Origin: Microbacterium sp. Nx66
Lineage (GTDB): Bacteria; Actinomycetota; Actinomycetes; Actinomycetales; Microbacteriaceae
Direction of reading: 5' to 3'
DNA length: 64,000 nt
Assembly (NCBI RefSeq): GCF_904066215.1
Contig: NZ_LR880474.1
Coordinates: 186,001-250,000, forward strand
Position 1 is the stretch's first letter. The number at the start of each line of letters is the position of its first letter. The position numbers were made by a program, and so were the translations under genes. The notes below the pieces were generated by a model. That model did not search any database. It was not told where the DNA came from and was given only the letters and a program-made list of their open reading frames with translations. This document shows positions 8,263 to 17,439 of the stretch, one piece after another.

Positions 8263-10416
8263 ATGACCCAGCTGGACACCACCACGGAGACCGCGGCGAT
8301 GCGCAGTCGACGGATGCTGCTCGCCGGTTTCGGCGCCGCCGCCCTGGGCGGGGTCGCCGCGATCGGCGCTCCCGCCGCCGCTCAGGCCGCGGGACCCGTC
8401 GTGCCGCAGGAGTCGTCGGGCTCGAAGAACGTCGCCCACGGAGGCCTCGCCACCGCTCTCGCGACGCGCAAGGCCAAGGACGGCGACCTCGTGCGCACGA
8501 GCGGCTACGCGACCCCTGGCGACGGCGGCGACGGGCTCTACCGCTTCGTGAAGAAGGACGCCCCCGCGACCAACGGCGGCACAGTGCTCGCGGGTCCCAA
8601 GGGCGGCGCCTGGGTGCTCGTGCACGACGGCACGGTCGACTTCCGGAAGTTCGGCATCATGGACGCCTCCGCGCCCGCCGACGACGCGCTCGACGCGATG
8701 GTGGGTGACGCCCGCGTGCGGCGCGTGGAGGCGCACACCGACCTCAACTTCGTCCGCCGCCATAAGTTCTCCCGGTCGAACATCGCCTTCGACTTCGGGA
8801 ATCACCTGATGACGACCGAGGGCATCGAGAACGCCGGGAAGGACGACCCCTTCGCGGCCGTCATGTTCTTCCGCGGCGAGGTGACCGACGCGGTGCAGGA
8901 GGCGAAGCTCGGGGAGGACGTGCCCGACCTCGCCGACATCTTCCCCGTCGCCGACTCCTCGTTCTTCGCGGTCGGGGAGTGGTACGCCGCCGAGGTCAAC
9001 GCGCTGTCGGGTCGCTGGGAGCGCGAGCTGCAGCGGCTGGTGCAGGTGACCCAGATCGTCGACGGTCGGCACATCCGCGTGAACTACAAGAACGGCTGGC
9101 CGCTCGGCAAGGACCGCACGATGACCTGGCGGCACGTGAAGCCGGTGCAGGACGTGACGGTGTCGAACCTGAAGTTCCTCGGCAAGGGGACGGACGAGTA
9201 CACGGGGTCGCACCCGCTGGCCTTCGAGTACGCGGTGCGCTGCGACGTGGACCACATCGACGGCACGGCGACCTTCTGGCCGCTGATCCAGCGCCGGTGG
9301 AACACCTACTTCACCACGGAGAGCTGCACGCTGAAGAACCCGACCTCCGTCACGTGGGGTGGAGCCGGCTACCTGACGCAGCAGATCTACTGCCTGTACG
9401 GGTACGTCGCCAACTGCCACACCGCCAACGCCCGGCACCTCAACGACTTCACCGCGAGCGCCTACTGCCTCGTGGAGAACTGCCACGGCGACGGCGACGA
9501 CCAGGGCCCCTTCGTCACGCACGGCCAGTACGAGCACGACCTCACCTACACGGGCAACTCCGGACTCATGACGTTCGCGAACTCCGGCGCCGCGTGGGGT
9601 TCGGCCGCGAAGCGCATCACCGTCCGCAAGCACGTGTGCTCGTGGTTCGTCGCGCGCGTGCGCATCACCGACCTGACGCTGGAGGACGTGCAGGTGATCG
9701 GCAAGCCATCGCTCTCAGGTTCCGGGATGCTGTGGATCAACGCGGACGGCGCGCAGCTGCGGGGCTGCACCGCGTCGGACACACTCGTCATCACCCAGGC
9801 CTCCGACAACTCCGCACGGCCGACCGTGATCGCCGACTCGCACTTCACGTTCGTCGCTCCCGGCGAGCTCACCAATGCGACGGTGAAGACGCCCGTGACC
9901 TTCGTCGACACGGTGCTCGACCGGGTGGGCGGCATGAAGATCAATGGGCCGGGGGCGGTCACCTTCCGCGGCTCGACCCTCACCGCGGCGGACGATGCCG
10001 CGCCCATCGCCTCGGCGACGGCGAAGCTGCGCGTCGAAGGCTCCACGCTCCGGAACGCCCGCATCGCGGCGGCATCGAAGGACCGTCAGGTCGTCGAGAT
10101 CGCGGGTTCCGAGGTCTCGGCGAAGGGTGGGACGACGGTGTCGCGGTCGGGCGCGGGCGAACTTCATCTGACGCTCTCCGACAGCACCTTCCGCGCGGAG
10201 GGGGCGACCACGCACGTCGCCGTGACGAGCGGCGCGACCCACTACCGCGCGGTCGGCAACCGGTTCGAGGGCGGCGCCCTGGAGCTCCGCGACGACGCGT
10301 TCGGGGCCGGCTCGACGCTGCTGCACACCGGCAACGTGGAGGCCGGCGTCACCCGCACGGCGTTCCCCGGCGAGGGCGACCGCGTCGTCGACACCGCCAA
10401 CCTCGTCGTCGGCTGA
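8263..10416 (+). CDS. Tat-exported right-handed beta-helix (pectate-lyase-like) protein
   Basis: A 717-residue secreted protein. ATG 8263 is preferred over ATG 8257, which abuts the AGGAGG site at 8251-8256. The N-terminus carries a twin-arginine signal (RSRRMLLAGFG) ending near AAQAA. Residues ~70-200 resemble the pectate_lyase_3/tail-spike N-terminal fold, and the rest is a long series of short beta-strand repeats rich in N, G and D. It ends the first sugar operon. A clear paralogue is at 19196, sharing runs such as GGAGYLTQQIY and CHGDGDDQG. Probably binds or cleaves an extracellular polysaccharide; activity unproven. Confidence 0.75.
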   Translation: MTQLDTTTETAAMRSRRMLLAGFGAAALGGVAAIGAPAAAQAAGPVVPQESSGSKNVAHGGLATALATRKAKDGDLVRTSGYATPGDGGDGLYRFVKKDAPATNGGTVLAGPKGGAWVLVHDGTVDFRKFGIMDASAPADDALDAMVGDARVRRVEAHTDLNFVRRHKFSRSNIAFDFGNHLMTTEGIENAGKDDPFAAVMFFRGEVTDAVQEAKLGEDVPDLADIFPVADSSFFAVGEWYAAEVNALSGRWERELQRLVQVTQIVDGRHIRVNYKNGWPLGKDRTMTWRHVKPVQDVTVSNLKFLGKGTDEYTGSHPLAFEYAVRCDVDHIDGTATFWPLIQRRWNTYFTTESCTLKNPTSVTWGGAGYLTQQIYCLYGYVANCHTANARHLNDFTASAYCLVENCHGDGDDQGPFVTHGQYEHDLTYTGNSGLMTFANSGAAWGSAAKRITVRKHVCSWFVARVRITDLTLEDVQVIGKPSLSGSGMLWINADGAQLRGCTASDTLVITQASDNSARPTVIADSHFTFVAPGELTNATVKTPVTFVDTVLDRVGGMKINGPGAVTFRGSTLTAADDAAPIASATAKLRVEGSTLRNARIAAASKDRQVVEIAGSEVSAKGGTTVSRSGAGELHLTLSDSTFRAEGATTHVAVTSGATHYRAVGNRFEGGALELRDDAFGAGSTLLHTGNVEAGVTRTAFPGEGDRVVDTANLVVG

Positions 10417-10420
10417 CCCG

Positions 10421-10510
10421 CCGGGCACGACTTCGGAGCTGCGGCGCGACCCGCCGCCTCCCCGGCCCCGCCTACGGCGTGTCGCCGGGGGTCTCCGAAG
10501 TCGTGCCCGG
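10421..10510. repeat. Family A palindromic repeat, copy 1
   Basis: Perfect 18-bp inverted arms (10421-10438 and 10493-10510) around a GC-rich core with the conserved string ACGGCGTGTCGCC. It is 90 bp long and about 90% identical to copy 2 by eye. It lies directly after the beta-helix gene and may also act as a terminator. Confidence 0.8.
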
Positions 10511-10521
10511 GCGGCGCAGCG

Positions 10522-10686
10522 GTGGGGCTGCTTGTCGCCGGTGTGCTCACCACGGGTGCCACGGTGGCGGCAGCAGGCGGACCGGCGCCCCAGTCGGTCC
10601 AGGCCGTCTGGAAGCCGATTCCGGCCGATGGCTCCGGGGGCAACCAGTCGGGTTGCGTCCTGCTGTCCGGATGCTTCGGCGGATGA
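10522..10686 (+). pseudogene. Possible small exported peptide, decayed start (54 codons)
   Basis: A reading frame from GTG 10522 encodes a short hydrophobic leader followed by PAPQSVQAVWKPIPADG and a cysteine-containing tail. No ribosome site is seen and the start abuts the family A repeat, so the N-terminus may be lost. It resembles the frame at 10695-10810 (GLLVxxVLxTG...APxxVQAxWK), so the two look like tandem paralogues. Confidence 0.35.
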
Positions 10687-10694
10687 GGGCCGCG

Positions 10695-10810
10695 ATGAAG
10701 GGCCTGTTGGTCACGGTCGTTCTCGCGACGGGGTGGTGGTCGCGGCAAGTGCGGCGCCGGCGCCCACGGTCGTCCAGGCCGACTGGAAGCGCACCATCAT
10801 GGCAGGGTGA
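10695..10810 (+). pseudogene. Frameshifted small exported peptide, paralogue of 10522
   Basis: ATG 10695 begins MKGLLVTVVLATG. Continuing in the +1 frame after the G4 run near 10730 gives VVVAASAAPAPTVVQADWK and a stop at 10810. The unshifted frame is arginine-rich and unnatural. One G is missing relative to an intact gene, or this is an assembly error. Confidence 0.35.
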
Positions 10811-10819
10811 GTTGATCCC

Positions 10820-10909
10820 CCGGGCATAACTCCGGAGATGCGGCGCGATCCGCCGCCGCCTCGGCCCCGCCTACGGCGTGTCGCCGGGGTTCTCCGGAGT
10901 TGTGCCCGG
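10820..10909. repeat. Family A palindromic repeat, copy 2
   Basis: Arms at 10820-10837 and 10892-10909 pair with one mismatch (a G-U pair in RNA). With copy 1 it brackets the two decayed peptide frames. Confidence 0.8.
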
Positions 10910-10950
10910 GCGGCGCCGGGGGCTGTCCGGGTTCAGCGGGACTGACCTCC

Positions 10951-11805
10951 TCAGGCCTCGGACACACCCACGAGCTCGGCGCTGCGCCGCCAGAGGGCCT
11001 CGGCGAGAGCGGGATCGTTCACCTGCGGGTTCACGCGGGTGCTGAGGACGCGCTCGTCGTAGTAGCCGCCGGAGATCCAGGTCTCGCCTGGCGTGCCCTC
11101 CAGGAACCAGCGCAGCGTCGCGCCACCGCGGTCGCTGCCGATGAGGACGAGGCGGCGCAGCGGGGTGCGGTAGACGAGGCGCATGATGCTCGACGACTCG
11201 GCGGCGAAGTTCGTCGCCACGGTGCCGGGGTGGAAGGCCACGGCGCTGAGCCCCTGCGCATGGAACTTCTCGTGCAGGCTCTTCGCCATCAGGACGTTGG
11301 CGAGCTTGGCGTCGCCGTAGGCCTTGTTCGGGGAGTATCGGCGGGTGTTGTCGAGATCGTCGACGTCGAGATGCCCGAAGAGGCGGTGGGCGACACTGGA
11401 GGTGTTCACGACCGCGCCGCGCGCGGCGAGGAGTTGCGGGAGCAGGAGGTTCGTCAGCAGGAACGGGGCGAGGTGGTTCACCTGCATGGTCTTCTCGTGC
11501 CCGTCGACGGTGGGGGTGCGGTCGCCGAAGATGCCGCCGGCGTTGTTGGCCAGCACGTCGATGCCCGCCGCGCCCACGGCGTCCGCGAGCTGCGCGGCGA
11601 GGGTGCGCACGTCGTCGAGGCGCGCGAAGTCGGCAGTGAACCACTCCGCGCCGGCCTCCTCCGCCACGGCCCGCATCTTGTCGGGTGAACGGCCCACGAG
11701 GAGCAGGCGGTGCGGGGATCCGGCGAGCTGGCGGGCGGTGGCGGCGCCGATCCCGTCCGAGGCTCCGGTGAGGACGATGGTGCGCGCGGCCACGGCGGCG
11801 CTCAC
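10951..11805 (-). CDS. Short-chain dehydrogenase/reductase
   Basis: A 284-residue SDR with cofactor motif TGASDGIG (13-20), NNAG (87-90) and catalytic Tyr163/Lys167 (YGDAK). The layout with RYSPNKAYGDAKLAN resembles retinol-dehydrogenase/WW-domain-oxidoreductase-like SDRs. It starts with GTG overlapping the stop of the upstream GntR regulator, so the two are co-translated and probably share regulation by the TGCTATAGCA motif. Substrate unknown. Confidence 0.88.
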   Translation of the reverse strand: MSAAVAARTIVLTGASDGIGAATARQLAGSPHRLLLVGRSPDKMRAVAEEAGAEWFTADFARLDDVRTLAAQLADAVGAAGIDVLANNAGGIFGDRTPTVDGHEKTMQVNHLAPFLLTNLLLPQLLAARGAVVNTSSVAHRLFGHLDVDDLDNTRRYSPNKAYGDAKLANVLMAKSLHEKFHAQGLSAVAFHPGTVATNFAAESSSIMRLVYRTPLRRLVLIGSDRGGATLRWFLEGTPGETWISGGYYDERVLSTRVNPQVNDPALAEALWRRSAELVGVSEA

Positions 11806-12452
11806 TCGGCCGACGGCGTGATGCGACGGACGGCCCTGGTCACGTGCTCGGCGATCACGGCGCGCGCCTGCTCCGGATCGCCGGTCGCGATGGCGTCGAC
11901 GATCTGCTGGTGACTGCGCACGTGCTCCTCCTGCTCGGCGGGGTCGAGCGCGGAGTTGGCCGCCTGGATGAACCCGGCGATCCGGCCGCGGAGCTGGGCG
12001 CTGAGCTCGTCGAGGAACCGGTGCTCGGCGAGGTCGGCGAGGGTCTCGTGGAAGAGGCGGTCCTGGCGCAGGACCTCGGCGACGTCGCCCGGCGCCGCAG
12101 CCGCCATCGCCTGGATGATGGCCTCCAGCCGGGCCGCCGACTCGTCGTTCCAGCGTTCCTGCACCCGGATCGCCATGAACTGCTCCAGCACGATGCGCAG
12201 GCTCGAGATCTCCTCCAGGTCCTGCGCGCTGAGCTGGGCGACGCGGGCGCCGCGGCGGGGCTCGCGGGTGATGAGGCGCTCCTCGGCGAGCCGGGTCAGG
12301 GCCTCGCGCACGGGGATGTGGCTGACACCGAGACGGTCGGCGAGCTTGCGCTCCACGAGGCGCTCGCCGGGGGCGAGTTCTCCGGAGTGGATCGCCGCCC
12401 GGAGCTCGTCCGTGACCTGCTCGGCGATGTTCTGATCCGACACGCTGCGCAT
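11802..12452 (-). CDS. GntR-family regulator, FCD subfamily
   Basis: A 216-residue regulator with an N-terminal winged HTH (residues ~10-75, containing LGVSHIPVREAL) and an all-helical FCD effector domain (~85-210) that typically binds small carboxylates through a metal site. The surrounding operons all carry a TGCTATAGCA palindrome at their promoters, including one near this gene's own promoter (12518-12527). It is the best candidate for the protein that reads that motif, probably as a repressor released by a sugar acid or keto-acid. Confidence 0.9.
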   Translation of the reverse strand: MRSVSDQNIAEQVTDELRAAIHSGELAPGERLVERKLADRLGVSHIPVREALTRLAEERLITREPRRGARVAQLSAQDLEEISSLRIVLEQFMAIRVQERWNDESAARLEAIIQAMAAAAPGDVAEVLRQDRLFHETLADLAEHRFLDELSAQLRGRIAGFIQAANSALDPAEQEEHVRSHQQIVDAIATGDPEQARAVIAEHVTRAVRRITPSAE

Positions 12453-12517
12453 CCGGGGCCCTTCTCGATCTCGCGCGGCCCGGTGCTCGTCGAGCGGGGG
12501 CTCCTTCGCTCGGTCGA

Positions 12518-12527
12518 TGCTATGGCA
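12518..12527. promoter_or_regulatory. TGCTATAGCA-type operator, site 1
   Basis: TGCTATGGCA, one mismatch from the perfect palindrome. It is about 65 bp upstream of the GntR start, where a minus-strand promoter for that gene would lie. Probable autoregulatory site. Confidence 0.55.
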
Positions 12528-12564
12528 TGAGGCCGGGACTGGACAGGATCCGCGCAGTGCTAGA

Positions 12565-12574
12565 TGCTATAGCA
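12565..12574. promoter_or_regulatory. TGCTATAGCA operator, site 2 (MFS gene)
   Basis: A perfect 10-bp palindrome preceded by a TGCTAGA half-site, as at 28053. Its TATAGC could be the -10 element, with transcription starting near 12580 and the MFS gene at 12605. Confidence 0.7.
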
Positions 12575-12604
12575 AAACCCGAAACCGATGACGAAGGAGT
12601 TGTC

Positions 12605-13966
12605 ATGTCCGGCAGAGAGACGCTCGCGCAGGCGCGCGCCGCGGAGGACGCGGTGGGAGCCGCCGCCATGAAGAAGGCGATCTGGAGGCTGGGTCCGTTC
12701 CTCGGACTGCTCTACCTCGTCGCCTACATCGACCGGAACAACGCGGGCTTCGCGAAGCTGGAGATGACCGCCGCCCTCCAGATCACCGAGGCTGCCTTCG
12801 GGTTCGCGGCGGGCATCTTCTTCATCGGCTACCTGCTGTTCGAGGTGCCGAGCAACCTGCTGCTGGAGAAGTTCGGCGCCCGCAAGTGGATCGCGCGCAT
12901 CATGATCTCGTGGGGCATCGTCGCCGCGCTGACCGCCTTCGTGCAGGACGCGACGCAGTTCGCGATCGCGCGCTTCATCCTCGGGATCGCGGAGGCCGGA
13001 TTCTTCCCCGGCGTGCTGCTCTACCTCACGCTGTGGTTCCCGCGGCAGTACCGCACGCAGGTGCTCGCCGTCTTCGTGCTCTCGAACCCGATCGCCAACG
13101 CGGTCGCCGCGCCGCTGTCCGGCTGGATGCTGGAGCTGCACGGGCTGTGGGGGCTCGAGGGCTGGCAGCTCGTCTTCCTACTGCAGGGCGTCCCGGCCGT
13201 GCTCCTCGCGTTCGTCGTGTTCTTCTGGCTCCCCGACCGCCCCCAGGACGCGCGCTGGCTGAACCCCGCCGAGCAGCGCTGGATCACCGACACGCTCGCC
13301 GCCGAGACCCAGGCGACCGAGCAGCGGCACGGACGTCTTCGTCTCGGCGAGGTCTTCCGCAACGGGCGCCTCTGGACGCTCATCGTGCTCTTCTTCGGTG
13401 TCGTGTTCGGTGCGTACGGGCTGGGGATGTGGCTGCCGACCATCGTGAAGAGCATGGGCGACTTCTCGAACTCCACCACCGGGTGGCTCGTGGCGCTGCC
13501 GAACCTGTGCGCCGCCCTCGTGATGCTGCCGTGGGAGCGCGCCGCCCGGAAGCAGGGCAACATCCCGCTGCAGATCGGCATCACGCTCAGCATCACCGCC
13601 CTGTCGCTCATCGCGGCGGTCGCGGCGCAGGGCACACCGGTGCTCGCGCTCGCGGCGCTGTGCGTCGGGATGTCGGCGCTCTTCTCGACCACCCCGCTGT
13701 TCTGGAGCCTGCCGCCGATGGTGCTCACCGGCACGGCGGCCGCGGCCGGCCTCGCCTTCATCAACTCGGTCGGCAACCTCGCCGGCTTCGCGGGACCCTA
13801 CGCGATCGGCTGGATCAGCGAGACCACGGGGTCGGCGGTGTGGGGCCTGCTCCTCATCTCGGGGCTCACGCTGCTCGGGGCGACGATCGCCTTCGTGCTC
13901 AGCCGCCGCACGGACTTCACGACGGCGCCCGACCTCGGCGTCGAGGCGTCCACCGCCCGGCGATGA
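12605..13966 (+). CDS. MFS transporter, ACS (anion:cation symporter) type
   Basis: A 453-residue membrane protein with about 12 hydrophobic segments. The segment-1 signature YLVAYIDRNNAGFAK and GIAEAGFFPG are characteristic of the ACS family, which imports organic anions such as hexuronates, galactarate or phthalate by proton symport. ATG 12605 has a GAAGGAG ribosome site. It sits just downstream of the GntR/FCD operator, so it is a probable importer of the acid handled by this regulon. Confidence 0.88.
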   Translation: MSGRETLAQARAAEDAVGAAAMKKAIWRLGPFLGLLYLVAYIDRNNAGFAKLEMTAALQITEAAFGFAAGIFFIGYLLFEVPSNLLLEKFGARKWIARIMISWGIVAALTAFVQDATQFAIARFILGIAEAGFFPGVLLYLTLWFPRQYRTQVLAVFVLSNPIANAVAAPLSGWMLELHGLWGLEGWQLVFLLQGVPAVLLAFVVFFWLPDRPQDARWLNPAEQRWITDTLAAETQATEQRHGRLRLGEVFRNGRLWTLIVLFFGVVFGAYGLGMWLPTIVKSMGDFSNSTTGWLVALPNLCAALVMLPWERAARKQGNIPLQIGITLSITALSLIAAVAAQGTPVLALAALCVGMSALFSTTPLFWSLPPMVLTGTAAAAGLAFINSVGNLAGFAGPYAIGWISETTGSAVWGLLLISGLTLLGATIAFVLSRRTDFTTAPDLGVEASTARR

Positions 13967-14015
13967 CCGGGCCGGGTCGGCGGTCGTGACGAGAACGTGA
14001 CCCCGCCGGCCCGGT
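13966..14015 (+). terminator. Hairpin after MFS gene
   Basis: A 10-bp perfect GC stem (ACCGGGCCGG at 13966-13975, CCGGCCCGGT at 14006-14015) immediately after the MFS stop and before the next operator. Confidence 0.5.
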
Positions 14016-14046
14016 TCGCTCTAGACGCCTCTCCGCTTTTGCTACA

Positions 14047-14056
14047 TGCTATAGCG
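14047..14056. promoter_or_regulatory. TGCTATAGCA-type operator, site 3 (oligopeptide-type ABC operon)
   Basis: TGCTATAGCG, one mismatch, preceded by a TGCTAC half-site. It is 43 bp upstream of the substrate-binding protein gene. Confidence 0.68.
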
Positions 14057-14098
14057 CAACACCCTTACCCGAAGCACCACCCGACCTTGGAGGCACCC

Positions 14099-15634
14099 AT
14101 GTCGCGTCGTCGTGTTCGGCTCGGCGGAGCAGCAGTGCTGCTGACCGCCGCGCTCATCACCGCTGGTTGCAGCACCTCATCCACCCCCGACGGCCAGGCG
14201 CAGGAGGGCGGCACGCTCACCGTCGCCGCCGCGCAGGGCATCCCGCAGCTCAATCCCGCCATCCGTACGTTCGCGTGGGAGGAGGTGCTGTTCCCGCTGC
14301 TGTGGAACGGCCTCACCACGACCGACGAGTCCGGCGAGGTCGTCGGCGATCTCGCCGAGAGCTGGGAGGCCTCCGATGACCAGAAGACCTGGACGTTCAC
14401 CCTCCGCGACGGGGTGACGTTCTCGAACGGTGAGGACTTCACCGCCGACGACGCCGTGGCCGCCTTCGACTACTACCTCGACCCGGAGACGGCGACGCAG
14501 GAGAAGAACAAGATCTCGATGGTCACCGACGTCGCCGCGCCGGACGAGAAGACCGTCGTGGTGACGCTGTCCGAGCCCATCGCGACCTTCCCCGCGGGCA
14601 TCGTCTGGGTGAAGATGATCGACGTCGACGCGCTCGACACGATCGACAAGGAGCCCATCGGCACCGGGCCGTACGTCGTGGACGCCTTCACGCCCGACGA
14701 CAGCCTCACCCTCGTCCCCAACCCGGAGTACTTCGGCGAGGCGCCGGCGCTCGACGAGATCACGATCGTGAAGGCCGCCGAGTCCACCGCCGCCGTCACC
14801 GGCCTCCGCTCCGGCGACATCGACGTGCTGTGGTCGGTGCCGCAGGGGGATGTGGCGGGTCTGGAGGGCGGCGACATCGCCCTGGTGAAGCCCGAGAACC
14901 CGAGCCAGTGGCCCTCGTGGGAGATCGACACGACCTCGCCGCCCTTCGACGACGTGCGCGCCCGGCAGGCCCTGGCCTACGCGATCGACCGCGAGGCCAT
15001 CCTCGACGCCGCCTACTACGGCCAGGGCACGGTCTCGCCGACGAACAACGCGCTCGGCGAGGTGAACCCGTGGTTCGGGGGCGAGCTGACCGACTACTCC
15101 TACGACCTGGACAAGGCGAAGGAGCTGTTCGCCGAGGCCGGGGTGACCGAGGGCAGCACGCTCACCTGGTGGGGCGTGGCCGGACAGTACCCGGAGTGGA
15201 ACACGAGCGGCGAGATCCTGCAGGCGAGCCTGAAGGAGATCGGCATCACGCTGAAGATCGACAACAACGACATCGGCACCTGGGTCGACGCGTTCTACCC
15301 CGCGGGCAAGAGCTACCCCGGGTACATCGTGCCGAACTTCCAGTCCACCCCGCCCGAGCCGGCCTACTCGCTGAACTTCTACCTGGAGGGGCGGTGCGAG
15401 TGCAACTGGGTCGACCCCGACTTCCAGACGGCGTTCGCCGACGCCGTCGCCGAGCCGGACGAGACCGCGCGGGCCGAGAAGTGGGGCACGGTGCAGACCA
15501 TCATCAACGAGCAGGTGCCGCTCATCGTGCCGCTGCAGTCGACGGTCGTCACCGCCACCAGCACGGCGGTCGACGGTGTGTGGGTCGAGGGCGGCGGACA
15601 GCTGCACCTCGAGGGCGCGCAGCTGAAGGGCTGA
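14099..15634 (+). CDS. Oligopeptide/oligosaccharide ABC transporter substrate-binding lipoprotein (SBP family 5)
   Basis: A 511-residue solute-binding protein. The lipoprotein signal ends before Cys24 (ITAGC). ATG 14099 has a GGAGG ribosome site; an upstream in-frame ATG at 13997 lacks one and would spoil the signal peptide. Family 5 proteins bind peptides, nickel or, in many polysaccharide-utilising bacteria, oligosaccharides. The flanking beta-helix, sugar-acid and enolase-superfamily genes favour an oligosaccharide ligand. First gene of a six-gene operon. Confidence 0.88.
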   Translation: MSRRRVRLGGAAVLLTAALITAGCSTSSTPDGQAQEGGTLTVAAAQGIPQLNPAIRTFAWEEVLFPLLWNGLTTTDESGEVVGDLAESWEASDDQKTWTFTLRDGVTFSNGEDFTADDAVAAFDYYLDPETATQEKNKISMVTDVAAPDEKTVVVTLSEPIATFPAGIVWVKMIDVDALDTIDKEPIGTGPYVVDAFTPDDSLTLVPNPEYFGEAPALDEITIVKAAESTAAVTGLRSGDIDVLWSVPQGDVAGLEGGDIALVKPENPSQWPSWEIDTTSPPFDDVRARQALAYAIDREAILDAAYYGQGTVSPTNNALGEVNPWFGGELTDYSYDLDKAKELFAEAGVTEGSTLTWWGVAGQYPEWNTSGEILQASLKEIGITLKIDNNDIGTWVDAFYPAGKSYPGYIVPNFQSTPPEPAYSLNFYLEGRCECNWVDPDFQTAFADAVAEPDETARAEKWGTVQTIINEQVPLIVPLQSTVVTATSTAVDGVWVEGGGQLHLEGAQLKG

Positions 15635-15635
15635 C

Positions 15636-16598
15636 GTGGTCCTCTCCGTCCTCCGGCGGGTGGCGATCAGCATCGCGATGCTGATCGCCACCTCGCTCCT
15701 CGTCTTCGTCGTGCTCCGGCTGCTGCCGGGCGACCCCGTCATCACCCGCCTCGGCTCGACGCCGGGCGTGGATGCCGAGACCATCGCCCGGCTCCGGGAG
15801 GAGGCCGGCCTCGACGCCCCCGTCATCGAGCAGTACCTGCGGTGGATCGGCGGCGTCTTCACGGGCGACTTCGGCCAGTCCTACTTCAACCAGTACTCGG
15901 TGACGGAGCTCATCGCGCAGCGCCTGCCCGCGACGCTGGAGCTCACGCTCATCGGGGTGCTGCTGGCCGTGCTCATCGCCACCCCGGCTGCCGTGTTCGC
16001 CTCACTGCGTCCGCTCGGCGTGGTCGACAGGGTGCTCACCGCGATCTCGACCGCGGGCATGGCCCTTCCGCAGTTCCTCATCGGCATCGTGCTCATCGTC
16101 GTGTTCGCCGTGCAGCTCAAGGTGCTGCCGGCCCGCGGCTACACGCCGTTCGCGGAGGACCCAGCCGAGAACCTCGTGCGCATGATCCTCCCCGGCCTCA
16201 CCCTCGCCTTCGCGGCGGCGCCGCTGCTCATGCGCTTCCTCCGGGCCTCGATGGTCGAGGTGCTGGACGCCCCCTACATCCGCACCGCGAAGGGCAAGGG
16301 ACAGTCGGCGAGTGGCGTCGTGCTCGGCCACGCGCTCCGCAACGCCCTGATCCCCGGACTCACCATGCTCGGCCTGATCGTCGGCTACACCCTGGGCGGC
16401 GTGGTGATCGTGGAGTACGTGTTCGGCGTCCCCGGACTCGGCTCGCTCGCGATCGACGCGGTCTTCAAGCGGGACTACGCGGTGCTGCAGTCGGTCGTGC
16501 TGCTGATCTCCGCGATGTTCATCCTCACCACGCTCATCGTCGACCTCCTCTACGGGGTGCTCGATCCGCGTCTTCGTGCAAGGAGCAGCCGTGGCTGA
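15636..16598 (+). CDS. ABC transporter permease, DppB type
   Basis: A 320-residue permease. The start is GTG 15636, one base after the previous stop. It has the family's N-terminal helix, the large periplasmic loop with LPGDPVITRLG, and six hydrophobic segments. It works with the DppC-type permease that follows. Confidence 0.9.
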   Translation: MVLSVLRRVAISIAMLIATSLLVFVVLRLLPGDPVITRLGSTPGVDAETIARLREEAGLDAPVIEQYLRWIGGVFTGDFGQSYFNQYSVTELIAQRLPATLELTLIGVLLAVLIATPAAVFASLRPLGVVDRVLTAISTAGMALPQFLIGIVLIVVFAVQLKVLPARGYTPFAEDPAENLVRMILPGLTLAFAAAPLLMRFLRASMVEVLDAPYIRTAKGKGQSASGVVLGHALRNALIPGLTMLGLIVGYTLGGVVIVEYVFGVPGLGSLAIDAVFKRDYAVLQSVVLLISAMFILTTLIVDLLYGVLDPRLRARSSRG

Positions 16599-17439
16599 CA
16601 CCCTCACCCTCGCGCTGCGCTCCGCGCGCCCCCGTCGGCGGTTCGCCGTCGCCTCCTGGATCCCGCTGGGGCTGCTGGCGATCATCGTCCTCGCCTGCGT
16701 GCTCGCCCCGCTCCTGGCCCCGTACGACCCCGCGGCCCAGTCGTCCGACCGGTTCGCCGGTCCCTCGGCCGCGCACCTCTTCGGGACCGACGAGCTGGGC
16801 CGCGACCTCTTCAGCCGCGTGCTCTACGGCGGCCAGCTCACCGTGTTCATCGCCGGGGGCGCGACGCTCGTGGCCATGGTCCTCGGGATCGCCTGGGGTA
16901 TGGCGGCGGCGTTCGGACGCGGCTGGGTCGATGAGATCCTCATGCGTCTCGCCGACACGGTCATGGCGATCCCGCAGATCCTGTTCGCGCTCGTCTTCAT
17001 CTCCGCGTTCGGCGCCGACCCCGTCAAGCTCGCCGTCATCATCGGGGTGCTCCTCACGCCGACCACCGCGCGGCTCGTGCGGTCGTCGGTGCTCAGCGAA
17101 CTGCAGGAGGACTACTTCACGGCCGCTGTGGCGTTCGGCTCGACCCGGCGCCGTCTGCTCTTCGCCGAGGTGCTGCCGAACGCCAAGGGGCCGATCGTCG
17201 TGCAGGCGGCCATCAACGCCGCCAACGCGATCCTCCTGGAGGCGTCGATGAGCTTCGTCGGGCTCGGCATCGCGCCGCCCGAGGCCACCTGGGGCACGCT
17301 CGTGCAGCAGGGCTACCAGAAGATGTACCAGTCCATCGGGTACGTGCTGTTCCCCGCCCTGTTCATCTTCGTCACCATCTGGCTGCTCAACGTGCTCGCC
17401 GACCAGTTCGGCGGCGATCGGAAGGGGAGGGGCCGATGA
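16591..17439 (+). CDS. ABC transporter permease, DppC type
   Basis: A 282-residue permease. GTG 16591 is chosen over in-frame GTG 16576 because AGGAG at 16581-16585 lies 5 nt upstream of it; this gives an 8-bp overlap with the DppB gene. It contains the HLFGTDELGRDLFSRVLYGG signature of DppC/OppC proteins and the membrane domain with an EAA-like loop. Confidence 0.9.
   Translation: MADTLTLALRSARPRRRFAVASWIPLGLLAIIVLACVLAPLLAPYDPAAQSSDRFAGPSAAHLFGTDELGRDLFSRVLYGGQLTVFIAGGATLVAMVLGIAWGMAAAFGRGWVDEILMRLADTVMAIPQILFALVFISAFGADPVKLAVIIGVLLTPTTARLVRSSVLSELQEDYFTAAVAFGSTRRRLLFAEVLPNAKGPIVVQAAINAANAILLEASMSFVGLGIAPPEATWGTLVQQGYQKMYQSIGYVLFPALFIFVTIWLLNVLADQFGGDRKGRGR

Noticed and set aside
12565..12574. 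TGCTATAGCA being only a good -10 element
   Set aside because: Symmetry extends over both TGC and GCA flanks at several sites, and -35 boxes are poor. It is kept as a combined operator/-10; the plain-promoter explanation is not excluded.
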